DNA of 64,000 nucleotides from the NCBI RefSeq assembly GCF_019430945.1, contig NZ_JAHYCB010000012.1, forward strand, positions 1-64,000. The letters run 5' to 3'. Under the pieces are notes generated by a model. It was not told the DNA's origin. It was given only the letters and a program-made list of their open reading frames with translations, and did no database searches. The translations under genes were made by a program, and so were the position numbers. The stretch comes from Neorhizobium populisoli (lineage in GTDB: Bacteria; Pseudomonadota; Alphaproteobacteria; Rhizobiales; Rhizobiaceae). Numbering within the stretch: position 1 is the stretch's first letter; each line of letters opens with the position of its first letter. Shown here in pieces: positions 51,876 to 59,452 of this stretch.

Positions 51876-53018
51876 ATGAAGCGGATCGTCCTGTTTTCGG
51901 GAGGCAGCGCCTGCCGCACCATTAATATCGCTCTCAGCCGCAGGAATGTCCGCCTGACCCGCATCGTCCCGGCCTGGGATAGTGGCGGCTCCTCGAAGGT
52001 TATCCGCGAAAAGCTCGGTATTCTGTCGGTTGGCGATATTCGTCAGGCACTGATGACGATGGCCCACGGGGAGGGCTGTTCGGGCGACGTCGTCAGGATT
52101 TGCAATACGCGCCTTTCGGCCAACCGGGATCTGGAAGAAGCTAGAAAAGAATTCCAGTTTTATGCCGAGGGCCGCCATCCGCTGCTGGAGCGCATGGAGC
52201 CCGGCCTGCGCGGCGCTATCCTCAACTATCTGAAGACGTTTGCATCCACCGTTGGTGGCGATTTCGATTTCCGCAACGGCAGCGTCGGCAACTTCATCCT
52301 GACCGGCGCCTGTATCGCGCATAACGGCGACGTCAACACGGCGATCTTCGTATTCCGCAAGCTTTGCGGCATCAGCGGCAATGTCTGGCCGTCTTCTCTC
52401 GACAGCGACCTGGTGCTTTCCGCCCGCCTAAAGAACGGAGACCGGCTTTCTCCCCAGGACGTGATCACCAAGCTATCCGACAAACAGGCTGCGATCGGCA
52501 TCGAGGCAATAGAACTGGCACGCCCGGGTGGACAGGCGGCTAGGCCCAATCCGGCGGCCGTGGAAGCGATAGAGGAGGCCGATCTGATCGCATTTGGGCC
52601 AGGCAGCTTCTACACAAGCATCCTGCCGCATCTGCTGGTCGATGGTACGATCAGCGCTGTGGAGCGCGCCCGCTGCACAAAGGTGATGATCGGCAATATT
52701 CTGCAATGTCGGGAGACATTGGGGATGACGCTAAACGACGTTGTGGAGGCGTTTCAGGCGCAATGGGGTCAAGGGCGAGGCGACGGCGCGCGTTTATCCA
52801 TGCACGTTCTCGGCAATCGTGTGCTTTTTCCCTTCGAGAAGACCGTGGGAGCGTTTCCCTACCTGCAGGATGATTTACCGGAGGATGGCGAACACATGAT
52901 CATGCGGGGCGAGTTGGAAGACGCATGGAATCGCGGTCAGCACGATGGCGACGTGATCGCCGATCGCTTGCTCGCGATTGCGTCAAACGCTGCCGGCAAA
53001 AGAGCGCTTCATGACTGA
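51876..53018 (+). CDS. YvcK/CofD-family protein
   Basis: The 380-residue protein follows the YvcK/CofD fold: VLFSGGSACRTIN (the glycine loop, GGGTG in relatives), IVPAWDSGGSSKVIREKLGI with LSVGDIRQALMTMA, SVGNFILTGACI, and ADLIAFGPGSFYTSILPHLL with NILQCRETLGMTLNDV. CofD is a phospholactate transferase of F420 synthesis; YvcK binds UDP-sugars and controls carbon and cell-wall metabolism. No other F420 gene is present, so a YvcK-like nucleotide-sugar role is more likely. It ends in an eight-base overlap with the next gene. Confidence 0.82.
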   Translation: MKRIVLFSGGSACRTINIALSRRNVRLTRIVPAWDSGGSSKVIREKLGILSVGDIRQALMTMAHGEGCSGDVVRICNTRLSANRDLEEARKEFQFYAEGRHPLLERMEPGLRGAILNYLKTFASTVGGDFDFRNGSVGNFILTGACIAHNGDVNTAIFVFRKLCGISGNVWPSSLDSDLVLSARLKNGDRLSPQDVITKLSDKQAAIGIEAIELARPGGQAARPNPAAVEAIEEADLIAFGPGSFYTSILPHLLVDGTISAVERARCTKVMIGNILQCRETLGMTLNDVVEAFQAQWGQGRGDGARLSMHVLGNRVLFPFEKTVGAFPYLQDDLPEDGEHMIMRGELEDAWNRGQHDGDVIADRLLAIASNAAGKRALHD

Positions 53019-53643
53019 TCTTACGGCTGGCTTGAATGCTCTGCGGCGCGAAAGAGGTTTCCTGACAATCGAGGAGACATTCCTGTTGAGCGATCAGAGC
53101 GTCACGGTCATGGATCCTTTTTCGACATTCATCTCCCGTGACGTGCGGATTGCGTCGGGAGTGATCATCTGGCCAAACTCCAGGATCGCAGTCGGGGCGA
53201 GCGGCTCAATCGATATTGGTGCAGGAACCACTCTTCACAGCGGTGTTCGTATCGAAGCCGAAGCGGGGTCGATACGGATCGGTGCGGATTGCGATATCGG
53301 CCAGGAGGGCGGCTTTACGATACTCGCCTCGGCCGGCCGCGACGCGGTCGTGATCGGCAATGAAGTACGCCTTAACGGCAACGGTTCCATCGCGATAAAC
53401 GCTGAAATCGGCGATGGAGCACAGGTAATCGGCCCGATCCGGGTGCAGAATTGCCGGCTGGGTGCCGGAGGCTCCTTCCGTGAGCCCGACCCGGACAAAC
53501 GTGGCGGTGTCCTGAAAGGCTGTGGAGTGGCGCGTGATCTTGAGGTTCCGGCCGGTATGGTCATTCAAGCTTTTGGGATTTTTGCAGAAGCGCCCTTGCG
53601 TTCGCAAAGTTTCTTTCATCCACAAGTGGCGGCAAATACCTGA
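53011..53643 (+). CDS. Left-handed beta-helix (hexapeptide-repeat) protein, GlmU C-terminus-like
   Basis: The 210-residue protein consists of imperfect hexapeptide turns (VRIASGVIIWPNSRIAVGAS, SIDIGAGTTLHSGVRIEAEA, IGADCDIGQEGGF), the pattern of GlmU and other acyltransferase domains, and has a DPFSTFISRDV lead-in like the end of a nucleotidyltransferase linker. No nucleotidyltransferase domain is attached. It starts within the CofD-like stop (ATGACTGA), so the two proteins are made together. Confidence 0.72.
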   Translation: MTDLTAGLNALRRERGFLTIEETFLLSDQSVTVMDPFSTFISRDVRIASGVIIWPNSRIAVGASGSIDIGAGTTLHSGVRIEAEAGSIRIGADCDIGQEGGFTILASAGRDAVVIGNEVRLNGNGSIAINAEIGDGAQVIGPIRVQNCRLGAGGSFREPDPDKRGGVLKGCGVARDLEVPAGMVIQAFGIFAEAPLRSQSFFHPQVAANT

Positions 53644-53666
53644 AGTCGGTGCCTCTGCGCTATCGC

Positions 53667-53684
53667 GTGACGCATTTGTGACGC
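53667..53684 (+). promoter_or_regulatory. Heptamer direct repeat, site A
   Basis: GTGACGC-ATTT-GTGACGC, 11-bp period. It lies between two gene ends (beta-helix protein and tautomerase), with no -10-like box or plus-strand gene directly downstream. It matches sites B and C exactly in both heptamers, but its role here is doubtful. Confidence 0.4.
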
Positions 53685-53701
53685 CCGACGCCGAACCGAT
53701 C

Positions 53702-53935
53702 TTACGCGAAGGGATCGTAACCCGGCTTTTTATAGATAAGGTTAGGCTGCTGCTGAATATCCGGCACGTAGACTTTATCTCTCCACGCATCTTTCTCAAA
53801 ATCTTCGATGGCGACGGATACCGAACTCTCGGCGCAGCCGATCGAAGACATGATCGCCTTGGTAAGCTCTGCAGTCAGCGTCTGCTTTTGTGCCTCCGTG
53901 CGTCCCTCGATCATCTTGACTATGATATGGGGCAT
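53702..53935 (-). CDS. pptA: Tautomerase (4-oxalocrotonate tautomerase superfamily, PptA-like)
   Basis: The 77-residue protein starts MPHIIVKM, giving the catalytic N-terminal Pro after Met removal. Its length and its end (IKKPGY-like YKKPGYDPFA) match E. coli PptA (YdcE). Ser/Arg-rich central positions fit (SSVSVAIEDFEKDAW). ATG 53935 has GGGAGA nearby; the longer frame upstream adds non-family residues. It is on the opposite strand to the sugar operon and faces the SARP-region elements. Confidence 0.82.
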   Translation of the reverse strand: MPHIIVKMIEGRTEAQKQTLTAELTKAIMSSIGCAESSVSVAIEDFEKDAWRDKVYVPDIQQQPNLIYKKPGYDPFA

Positions 53936-54036
53936 CTTTCTCTCCCGCGTTCGAGGCATAACGCCAACCTCGACGAACTTATCCCACCGTTTCCGCATGG
54001 CAACTGCGAGCGACGCGATTGATGGGGATTTGAGAT

Positions 54037-54048
54037 GGAAACGTTTCC
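54037..54048. promoter_or_regulatory. Palindrome GGAAACGTTTCC upstream of pptA
   Basis: A perfect 12-bp CG-centred palindrome of LacI type, about 100 bases before the pptA start. Its AAACGTTT core also occurs in the two LacI/PfkB operators at 34801 and 36217, though the flanks differ. Confidence 0.4.
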
Positions 54049-54103
54049 CTCCTGCCATCGCCCATTCGGCGGTGGATGCCGGGAATTAGGCTGCGTCATC
54101 GGC

Positions 54104-54121
54104 GTGACGCCAGCGTGACGC
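54104..54121 (+). promoter_or_regulatory. Heptamer direct repeat, site B
   Basis: GTGACGC-CAGC-GTGACGC, 11-bp period, followed five bases later by weak -10 candidates (CAGATT or TTAGTG). Preceded by a further TGACGC-like sequence in reverse (GCGTCATC). It lies about 140 bases before a possible 30-residue membrane peptide gene and upstream of pptA on the other strand. Confidence 0.6.
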
Positions 54122-54174
54122 ATGGCAGATTAGTGTTTCCATATCGGGTTGCACAGGAACCCGATCTTGGACTT

Positions 54175-54211
54175 GGCAGGTCGGGATGGTTTGCAGCTGC
54201 CCCGACCTGCC
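54175..54211. other. Strong hairpin in the interval after site B
   Basis: GGCAGGTCGGG / CCCGACCTGCC, a perfect 11-bp stem with a 15-base loop that itself contains GCAGCTGC. No T-run follows. It may be an mRNA leader structure, a small RNA or a terminator without T-tract. The rest of 53936-54474 holds only sites described separately and no other convincing gene. Confidence 0.5.
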
Positions 54212-54260
54212 GTCTACGCATATGCCCGGATAACGATCATTATGGAGCATGGTAGCACCC

Positions 54261-54353
54261 ATGGACATCAGGCTGTTTCTCGTCGGATCAGCAATGCTTA
54301 CAGCCTTATGGCTCGTCGGCCTTTTTAGCCTCGCTTATATCTATCTGATCTGA
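54261..54353 (+). CDS. Possible 30-residue single-span membrane peptide
   Basis: ATG 54261 opens a 30-codon frame: a short charged start (MDIR) and one continuous hydrophobic helix (LFLVGSAMLTALWLVGLFSL) ending AYIYLI. The composition is that of small bacterial membrane proteins. A GGAG sequence lies 17 bases upstream, which is too far for a normal ribosome binding site, so expression is uncertain. It follows the site B repeat and the hairpin. Confidence 0.35.
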   Translation: MDIRLFLVGSAMLTALWLVGLFSLAYIYLI

Positions 54354-54474
54354 TTTCGAAAATTTACCGTGTTGCGGGTAACTCGCAGCAACCGGCTTTG
54401 GGCAAGCCACGGAAAATCCTCATCGGCTTGCACTATTCCCCCCCCGAAAGCCTTATCCGGCCATCATGCAGAGA

Positions 54475-55008
54475 TCATCGTGTAATTCGGTGATTATAAG
54501 CTTCAATGCGCGTGATGCTGTGACGGGATGGACGATTTCGATCGCCGGAAAATGATGCCTTTTCAATGGGGTTCTCTCCGACGAAGCGATATTGACCCAA
54601 CTCGCGGTTATATTCGAACCGAGCCGGAAATCCGTCGTAGTTGGTCACCAGAACACGATAGCCTTCGATAAACTCATCGACTATCTCAAGGTCCTCTCCC
54701 CAAAGCCAGCCGCCATAGGTCGTACCGTAATCCGATCTCAGAACGACCTCGAACATATGCTTGCCCTGAGGGCCGCGCATCTGAAAAACCAGATCAAGAT
54801 TGTCTTCGTCGAGTTCTTCGTAAAGCGCTGCGGAAAGACGCACGCAGGCGACCCTTGCATCGGTCAGCGCGCTCATCGGATAGTAGGGTTTGCCTTCGAA
54901 CCACATGAATTCGGTCATGGCATAACCAACATCATCAGCACGCAAAAAGGGTTGCGCGCTTGACGCAAATGTCAGACATGGATCATTGAATTTCATTGGG
55001 GTTCTCAT
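54475..55008 (-). CDS. Uncharacterised 177-residue protein
   Basis: No family is recognised. The protein is acidic and aromatic-rich (DDVGYAMTEFMWFEGKPYYP, DYGTTYGGWLWGEDLEIVDE), without signal peptide or membrane segment. It starts at 55008 (or ATG 54996 at MKFND). Its promoter region, 60-90 bases upstream, has a TATAGT -10 box and a variant of the heptamer direct repeat, so it is likely controlled with the YcaO-TfuA locus. Confidence 0.65.
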   Translation of the reverse strand: MRTPMKFNDPCLTFASSAQPFLRADDVGYAMTEFMWFEGKPYYPMSALTDARVACVRLSAALYEELDEDNLDLVFQMRGPQGKHMFEVVLRSDYGTTYGGWLWGEDLEIVDEFIEGYRVLVTNYDGFPARFEYNRELGQYRFVGENPIEKASFSGDRNRPSRHSITRIEAYNHRITR

Positions 55009-55064
55009 GTGCAGCTATATGAAAATCAATAGCTTGTCTGCTTCAGCCTCCGCTTGAATGTCAG

Positions 55065-55095
55065 ACTATAGCACATCCCGTCACGCCACCGTCAA
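55065..55095 (-). promoter_or_regulatory. Promoter with heptamer repeat variant, site D
   Basis: On the minus strand: TTGACGG-N4-GTGACGG, then seven bases and TATAGT. The two heptamers have the same 11-bp period as sites A-C, and the distance to the -10 box fits SARP-activated promoters. It drives the 177-residue unknown gene and lies only 70-100 bases before the SARP gene on the other strand. Confidence 0.65.
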
Positions 55096-55166
55096 ACCGG
55101 GTGCCAACGGCTCTTTCAATTTCTCGTTGGCCGTTGTTAGATGCGCAAATCAGCAGGGGTAATGAT

Positions 55167-57086
55167 GTGTTCGGTGACGCAGAACAAGTGCCGATCAAGC
55201 TTTTTGGAACGCCGCGTTATGGTGCGGGTTCGCAAGCGTTTTTTCCCCTAAAAGGTTTCGTTCTGATCGCAGCGCTGGTATTGGCGCCGGGGCAGGCGTT
55301 GACGCGGCAGGCTGCTGCATCGCTTCTGTGGGAAAACGCCAGCCAGAAAAGAGCGTTGGGCAACCTGCGCCAGTTGTTGCTGCGTCTCCAGCAATGTTTC
55401 GGCAATGACGAGCCTGCAGTCATCATCAACAACAATGATGTTGCTGCCGGACCGACTGCGTTACGCTCGGATTTGTCGCAGTTCCTGACTGCCGTCCGGG
55501 CCGGCGACGTCGAGACCCGCAGAGACGGTATCCTCGGCATGGACGGGGACCTTCTTGACGGGACGGATGTCGACGGCGAGCAGTTCTATCTATGGATTGC
55601 CTCGGAGCGGAATCGCTTGAGGGAGCTTTTCTTCTCTGCCGTCGCGCAGTTGCTTGAAGATGTCACCCGTTTTGGCGGACGAACATCGAGCCTTATCGCT
55701 TCCATCGCTGATTGCGCTCTTCGACTGGAGCCGGACAGGGAGGAAACGTATCGCAACCTTATGTCCGCCTATGCCCGGACGGGCGATCATGATGCCAGCG
55801 AACGGATATTCGAAAGCCTCGGCAAGCGGCTTCGTTCGGAGGATAGGGCACCGGAGGCTTCGACGATCGCGCTTCGGCGCCGGCTCAAGGGCTACGTTGC
55901 CGACAGCAATGCTCTGGATATTCCGCCGGAGCGGCCGACCCGCGCCAAACCTCGCGTGGCTTTCCTGCCACCGGTCAGCGTGGACAAGAGGCCGACCCAG
56001 CCGATCGTTCAGGCATTTATCGAGGATGTTGCCAATACCCTCGTCCGGTACAGGACATTCAGGGTGCTTGCTCCTCACAGCAGTTTCGCGGCGGCCCGGG
56101 ATGCCGTTGGCGAGAGCTATCAGTTGCTGCGTGCGGACTACCGCGTGCAGTCGACGGTGTTCGACAACACCCGCCTGTCCATCGCCCTGATCGAGGAAAA
56201 CTCCTCCGAAATCATCTGGTCGCTGGAAGTGGCGTTGAACGAGCGGCAGATTTATGCGGCTTTCCGCCTGCTTTCAAAGCAGATTGCGGCAGCTCTTGCC
56301 GAGCGGCTCGAGCGATATCATGTCGAGCAAGGCCGGCATCATGATTCTTCGGCCTATATCCATCTCCTGTCCGGTCAGCAGCTTCTGCGCGGAAAATGCG
56401 ATCTGCCCTTGCTCAGGAGGGCTCGGGCCGAATTCCGGAAGGCTGTTGACCTGGATTCCGGCATGGCTGCCGCAAGGGCTCGAATTGGGCAAAGCCTGCA
56501 GCTTGAATGGCTGATGCTCGGCGGCAGTGATCCTCATCTCCTGCATCGTGCGAATGCGGAGGCAAAGGCGTCGATCGATATCGATCCGACGCTCGGTATT
56601 GGCCACTGGATGTGCGCGGTGGTTGCGCTCTATCAGCGCAATTTCGATGTCTCCGCCGAAAAGTTCTTCGAAGCGGAGGCGCTTGCGCCGAACTCTGCCG
56701 ACCTTCTGATCCAGCATGCCGATGCGCTTGCTCATTTCGGCGAACATGAAGAAGCATGGTCGCGCTTTCAGACGGCGATCGACCTCAATCCGCTTGCTCC
56801 CGATATCTATTGGTGGGCCGGTGCGAGCATAGCCTTGAAGCGCGAAGACTACTCGACTGCCGTGCAGCTCTGCGGCCGCATGGAGAACGACGAGTCGGCA
56901 CTACGAATTCTCACGGTCAGCCATTCATTGAATGGTGATCTTGAAATGGCAAAGCAATACGGCAGACGGCTTCAGGAAAATTATCCTGAAATGACTGCCC
57001 GACAGCTAAGTCTATTGTCGCCCAACCGCGATCCCGCGGTGAATGAGAAGTTTTATCAAGCCTACCGTTCAGCAGGAATCAAATAG
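55167..57086 (+). CDS. SARP-type transcriptional regulator with TolB-like and TPR regions
   Basis: The 639-residue protein (from GTG 55167, with AGGGG seven bases upstream; a longer frame from GTG 55101 is possible) begins like an OmpR-type SARP domain: VPIKLFGTPRY, FPLKGFVLIAALVLAPGQAL, then AASLLWENASQKRALGNLRQ. Residues about 100-245 form a bacterial transcriptional activation domain (LRLEPDREETYRNLMSAYAR). About 265-400 resembles the TolB N-terminal-like region of cyclase-type regulators, and 410-620 is TPR-like. It is eight bases before the next gene, so it probably activates its own operon and the repeat-bearing promoters nearby. Confidence 0.8.
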   Translation: MFGDAEQVPIKLFGTPRYGAGSQAFFPLKGFVLIAALVLAPGQALTRQAAASLLWENASQKRALGNLRQLLLRLQQCFGNDEPAVIINNNDVAAGPTALRSDLSQFLTAVRAGDVETRRDGILGMDGDLLDGTDVDGEQFYLWIASERNRLRELFFSAVAQLLEDVTRFGGRTSSLIASIADCALRLEPDREETYRNLMSAYARTGDHDASERIFESLGKRLRSEDRAPEASTIALRRRLKGYVADSNALDIPPERPTRAKPRVAFLPPVSVDKRPTQPIVQAFIEDVANTLVRYRTFRVLAPHSSFAAARDAVGESYQLLRADYRVQSTVFDNTRLSIALIEENSSEIIWSLEVALNERQIYAAFRLLSKQIAAALAERLERYHVEQGRHHDSSAYIHLLSGQQLLRGKCDLPLLRRARAEFRKAVDLDSGMAAARARIGQSLQLEWLMLGGSDPHLLHRANAEAKASIDIDPTLGIGHWMCAVVALYQRNFDVSAEKFFEAEALAPNSADLLIQHADALAHFGEHEEAWSRFQTAIDLNPLAPDIYWWAGASIALKREDYSTAVQLCGRMENDESALRILTVSHSLNGDLEMAKQYGRRLQENYPEMTARQLSLLSPNRDPAVNEKFYQAYRSAGIK

Positions 57087-57094
57087 GAGCTACT

Positions 57095-57526
57095 ATGCCG
57101 AATTCGCAGTTTTATGTTGTTGGGAAAAAAGGCTCGGGCGTTTTGTTCATACGCACATCGCCGCTTCGCGTAGCGTCGGTTTCTCACGACGTCATCGTTC
57201 AGTACGAAACAGCTCATCCGGGAGTCGATGGTTACGCTCGCGTTGCCGCTGCTGCAAAGGCCATGCTGGTCAGCCAGGATGGCAAGCCTGAAACCTCGAT
57301 CGACCAAGTGCAGATACAGGGCATCGAAACCCTGATCGCCGGTGGCGCTGTCGTATCGGATGCCGACTTTGCTCTGGTTGGCGAAGTCGTCGATGCCGGT
57401 TGGGACTTCAACCGTGATGTTCAACTTCCGATCGAGAGCGCCCTCAAGGCCGTCGGCCCGTCTGGCCCGGCAGCCGGACAACTGTTCGAAGCAATCCTGT
57501 CGGATTCGCCGAACACCACGCCGTAA
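57095..57526 (+). CDS. Uncharacterised 143-residue protein of the YcaO-TfuA operon
   Basis: No family recognised. AGGAG stands seven bases before its ATG. The protein is soluble-looking: an N-terminal beta-rich part (FYVVGKKGSGVLFIRTSPLR, VSHDVIVQYETAHPG), helical middle (YARVAAAAKAMLVSQDG) and a Ser/Thr/Pro-rich end (AILSDSPNTTP). It contains no cysteine. Its position between the regulator and YcaO makes it the best candidate for the substrate or a substrate-binding partner, but no leader/core boundary is visible. Confidence 0.75.
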   Translation: MPNSQFYVVGKKGSGVLFIRTSPLRVASVSHDVIVQYETAHPGVDGYARVAAAAKAMLVSQDGKPETSIDQVQIQGIETLIAGGAVVSDADFALVGEVVDAGWDFNRDVQLPIESALKAVGPSGPAAGQLFEAILSDSPNTTP

Positions 57527-57529
57527 TTC

Positions 57530-58750
57530 ATGGCATCCGAGAATTCGTCGGTCGCCCTTCCTCCCTCAGGGGGGAAGGGCTTCCTGCATCTGGCCGAGAC
57601 ACTGGTGGAAGACCGCGCATTGCTGAAGTGGTTCGGGATAACGCGCGTCGGTGATGTTACCGATCTGGATGTCATTGGCGTGCCAGTCTGGTTTGCGGTC
57701 AGGCCCAATTCGCGAGGGCTTTCGGTCTCGCAGGGCAAAGGGCTCACATCGCGGCAGGCCAAACTTTCAGCGGTAATGGAAGCGATCGAGGGTGCTGTCG
57801 CGGAAGACACGCAACGTCATGTCTGCGCACATGGTTCGCTTCTGGCGATGCAGCAACAGAGCAAGCAGCTCGTACCTCTGGAAAATTTGAGCCGCGTCAA
57901 CCCTGGGGAGATCGATCCACGGCGTGAACGGGCCTGGGTAGAGGGGTATTCGGTTCGCACTGCTTCACCTGCGCTTGCGCCTTACGAACTTGTCGGCATG
58001 GATTTTCGTGCAGATTTCCCCTGGGATCGGCATGTATTCCAAATGAGCTCACAAGGGCTCGCCGCCGGGTTCGACCATGACCGGGCAACTCTCCACGCAT
58101 TGTTGGAGCTGATCGAACACGATGCCTGTTTCGCGATAGGCGCGTTCGAAACACGCCAGTTGGACATGCGGTCGATTTCGTTCTCCAACGGCATCTCCGA
58201 GCCGTTCGACCGTTTGTGGTCGCAGGTGACGGAGGCCGGTTTTGTGCCACGCTTTTTCAATATGAGCAGCTCGAACGGAATTCCGGTGATCCTTGCAGCA
58301 TTGCCGCGCGAGATTACAGCCAAAGGCGGCCCGGGCCTGCGTATCGCCGCGGGGGCGGCATGCCGTCTCGATATCTACGAAGCTGCTACCGCCGCCCTGC
58401 TTGAAGCGGTCCAGTCCCGTCTGACGGATATCAGCGGCGCCCGGGACGATCTATCGGTCAGCCGGTACGATCTTGATCATACTGCGGGCAGCTGGAAAGA
58501 CGCGCCCACTATCACTGTAACGGGGCCGTCGTCGGTCGCGCAGATAAATGCCGGTCGGGATGAACCGCTCTGGCGCCAGGTTGCCGAGCATCTTTTTACG
58601 GCCGGTGTCGACGACATCTATGTTTTCTCTCTGGATAGCGGCGTTCCCGGTATTTCGGTTGTCCGGGTGCTTGCCGGCGGCCTTGCGGCGGCAGGGCCGG
58701 GATGGAATCAATTCTCAGCCACCGCGCTGGACAGCTTTTTGAAACGGTGA
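57530..58750 (+). CDS. ycaO: YcaO-domain protein (TfuA-associated)
   Basis: The 406-residue protein carries the YcaO ATP-binding pattern: S80-x3-E84-x2-E87 in KLSAVMEAIE, then ALLELIEHDAC (E193, E196) and AATAALLEAVQSRLTDISGA. YcaO enzymes phosphorylate the peptide backbone amide to form azolines, thioamides or amidines. With TfuA next to it, thioamidation is the precedent (McrA in methanogens), and a TfuA protein is also linked to trifolitoxin of Rhizobium. There is no fused E1-like or RRE domain. The start is three bases after the stop of the 143-residue gene. Confidence 0.9.
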   Translation: MASENSSVALPPSGGKGFLHLAETLVEDRALLKWFGITRVGDVTDLDVIGVPVWFAVRPNSRGLSVSQGKGLTSRQAKLSAVMEAIEGAVAEDTQRHVCAHGSLLAMQQQSKQLVPLENLSRVNPGEIDPRRERAWVEGYSVRTASPALAPYELVGMDFRADFPWDRHVFQMSSQGLAAGFDHDRATLHALLELIEHDACFAIGAFETRQLDMRSISFSNGISEPFDRLWSQVTEAGFVPRFFNMSSSNGIPVILAALPREITAKGGPGLRIAAGAACRLDIYEAATAALLEAVQSRLTDISGARDDLSVSRYDLDHTAGSWKDAPTITVTGPSSVAQINAGRDEPLWRQVAEHLFTAGVDDIYVFSLDSGVPGISVVRVLAGGLAAAGPGWNQFSATALDSFLKR

Positions 58751-58756
58751 ACGCGA

Positions 58757-59452
58757 ATGGGAGCTGTCGTCTTCGCAGGACCCTCGATATTCGGCCTGGA
58801 TCTTGCCGCTTTTCCGGACGTGGAATTTCTTCCGCCTGCGGCGGCAGGTGATATTTTCGCGGCCATTCAACGAGGTGCAGCGACAATCGGGTTAATCGAC
58901 GGCCTTTACGGAGATCGTGCTGCGGTCTGGCACAAGGAGCTTCTCCATGCATTATCGGGCGGCATTCCGGTCGTTGGCGCGGCGAGCATGGGGGCGCTAC
59001 GGGCAGCGGAGTGCGAGCCTTTCGGAATGATCGGCGTCGGAGAGGTTTTCCAAGCCTATCGAGACGGTACCCGGACGTCCGATGCGGATGTCGCGATCGT
59101 CCATGCGCCTGTGGACCTCAATTATCGGCCGCTGACGGTGGCGCTTGTCGATGCAGAAGCAACGATCGGTTCGATGGGCGATCTGTCGTCGGATGATTCG
59201 GATCGGTTGCTCAACGTGGCGCGGAGGCAGCATTTCTCGAACCGGACGTGGCGGTCGATTGTCACGGAAGCCGGGCTTGCTCCGGAGTTTGCCAAGACGC
59301 TGGCTGACAACGTCGTGAGCCTAAAGCGGAATGACGCTCTGCAAATGCTGAAGGCTTTGCAAGCCGGAGACCTCGATCGAACGCCTCGCCCGCAATGGAA
59401 ATTCCAGAACACCCTGTTTTTCCAGAGTCTGGTAGCGCGCTCCCGTGGTTGA
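58757..59452 (+). CDS. tfuA: TfuA-family protein
   Basis: The 231-residue protein has the TfuA core: VVFAGPSIFG, LPPAAAGDIFAAI, IGLIDGLYGDRAAVWHKELL, and GAASMGALRAAECEPFGMIG (75-94), the most conserved segment. TfuA helps YcaO proteins in thioamide formation, perhaps by delivering sulfide. It overlaps the next gene by eight bases and follows YcaO by six. Confidence 0.9.
   Translation: MGAVVFAGPSIFGLDLAAFPDVEFLPPAAAGDIFAAIQRGAATIGLIDGLYGDRAAVWHKELLHALSGGIPVVGAASMGALRAAECEPFGMIGVGEVFQAYRDGTRTSDADVAIVHAPVDLNYRPLTVALVDAEATIGSMGDLSSDDSDRLLNVARRQHFSNRTWRSIVTEAGLAPEFAKTLADNVVSLKRNDALQMLKALQAGDLDRTPRPQWKFQNTLFFQSLVARSRG

Noticed and set aside
53685-53701. Promoter activity of heptamer site A
   Set aside because: No -10 box or plus-strand gene follows; the site lies between two gene ends. 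It is listed only as a sequence match.
55101-55166. Upstream start GTG 55101 for the SARP gene
   Set aside because: The added 22 residues have no family match and would put the start directly against the heptamer repeats; GTG 55167 has AGGGG at the right distance. It is kept only as an alternative.
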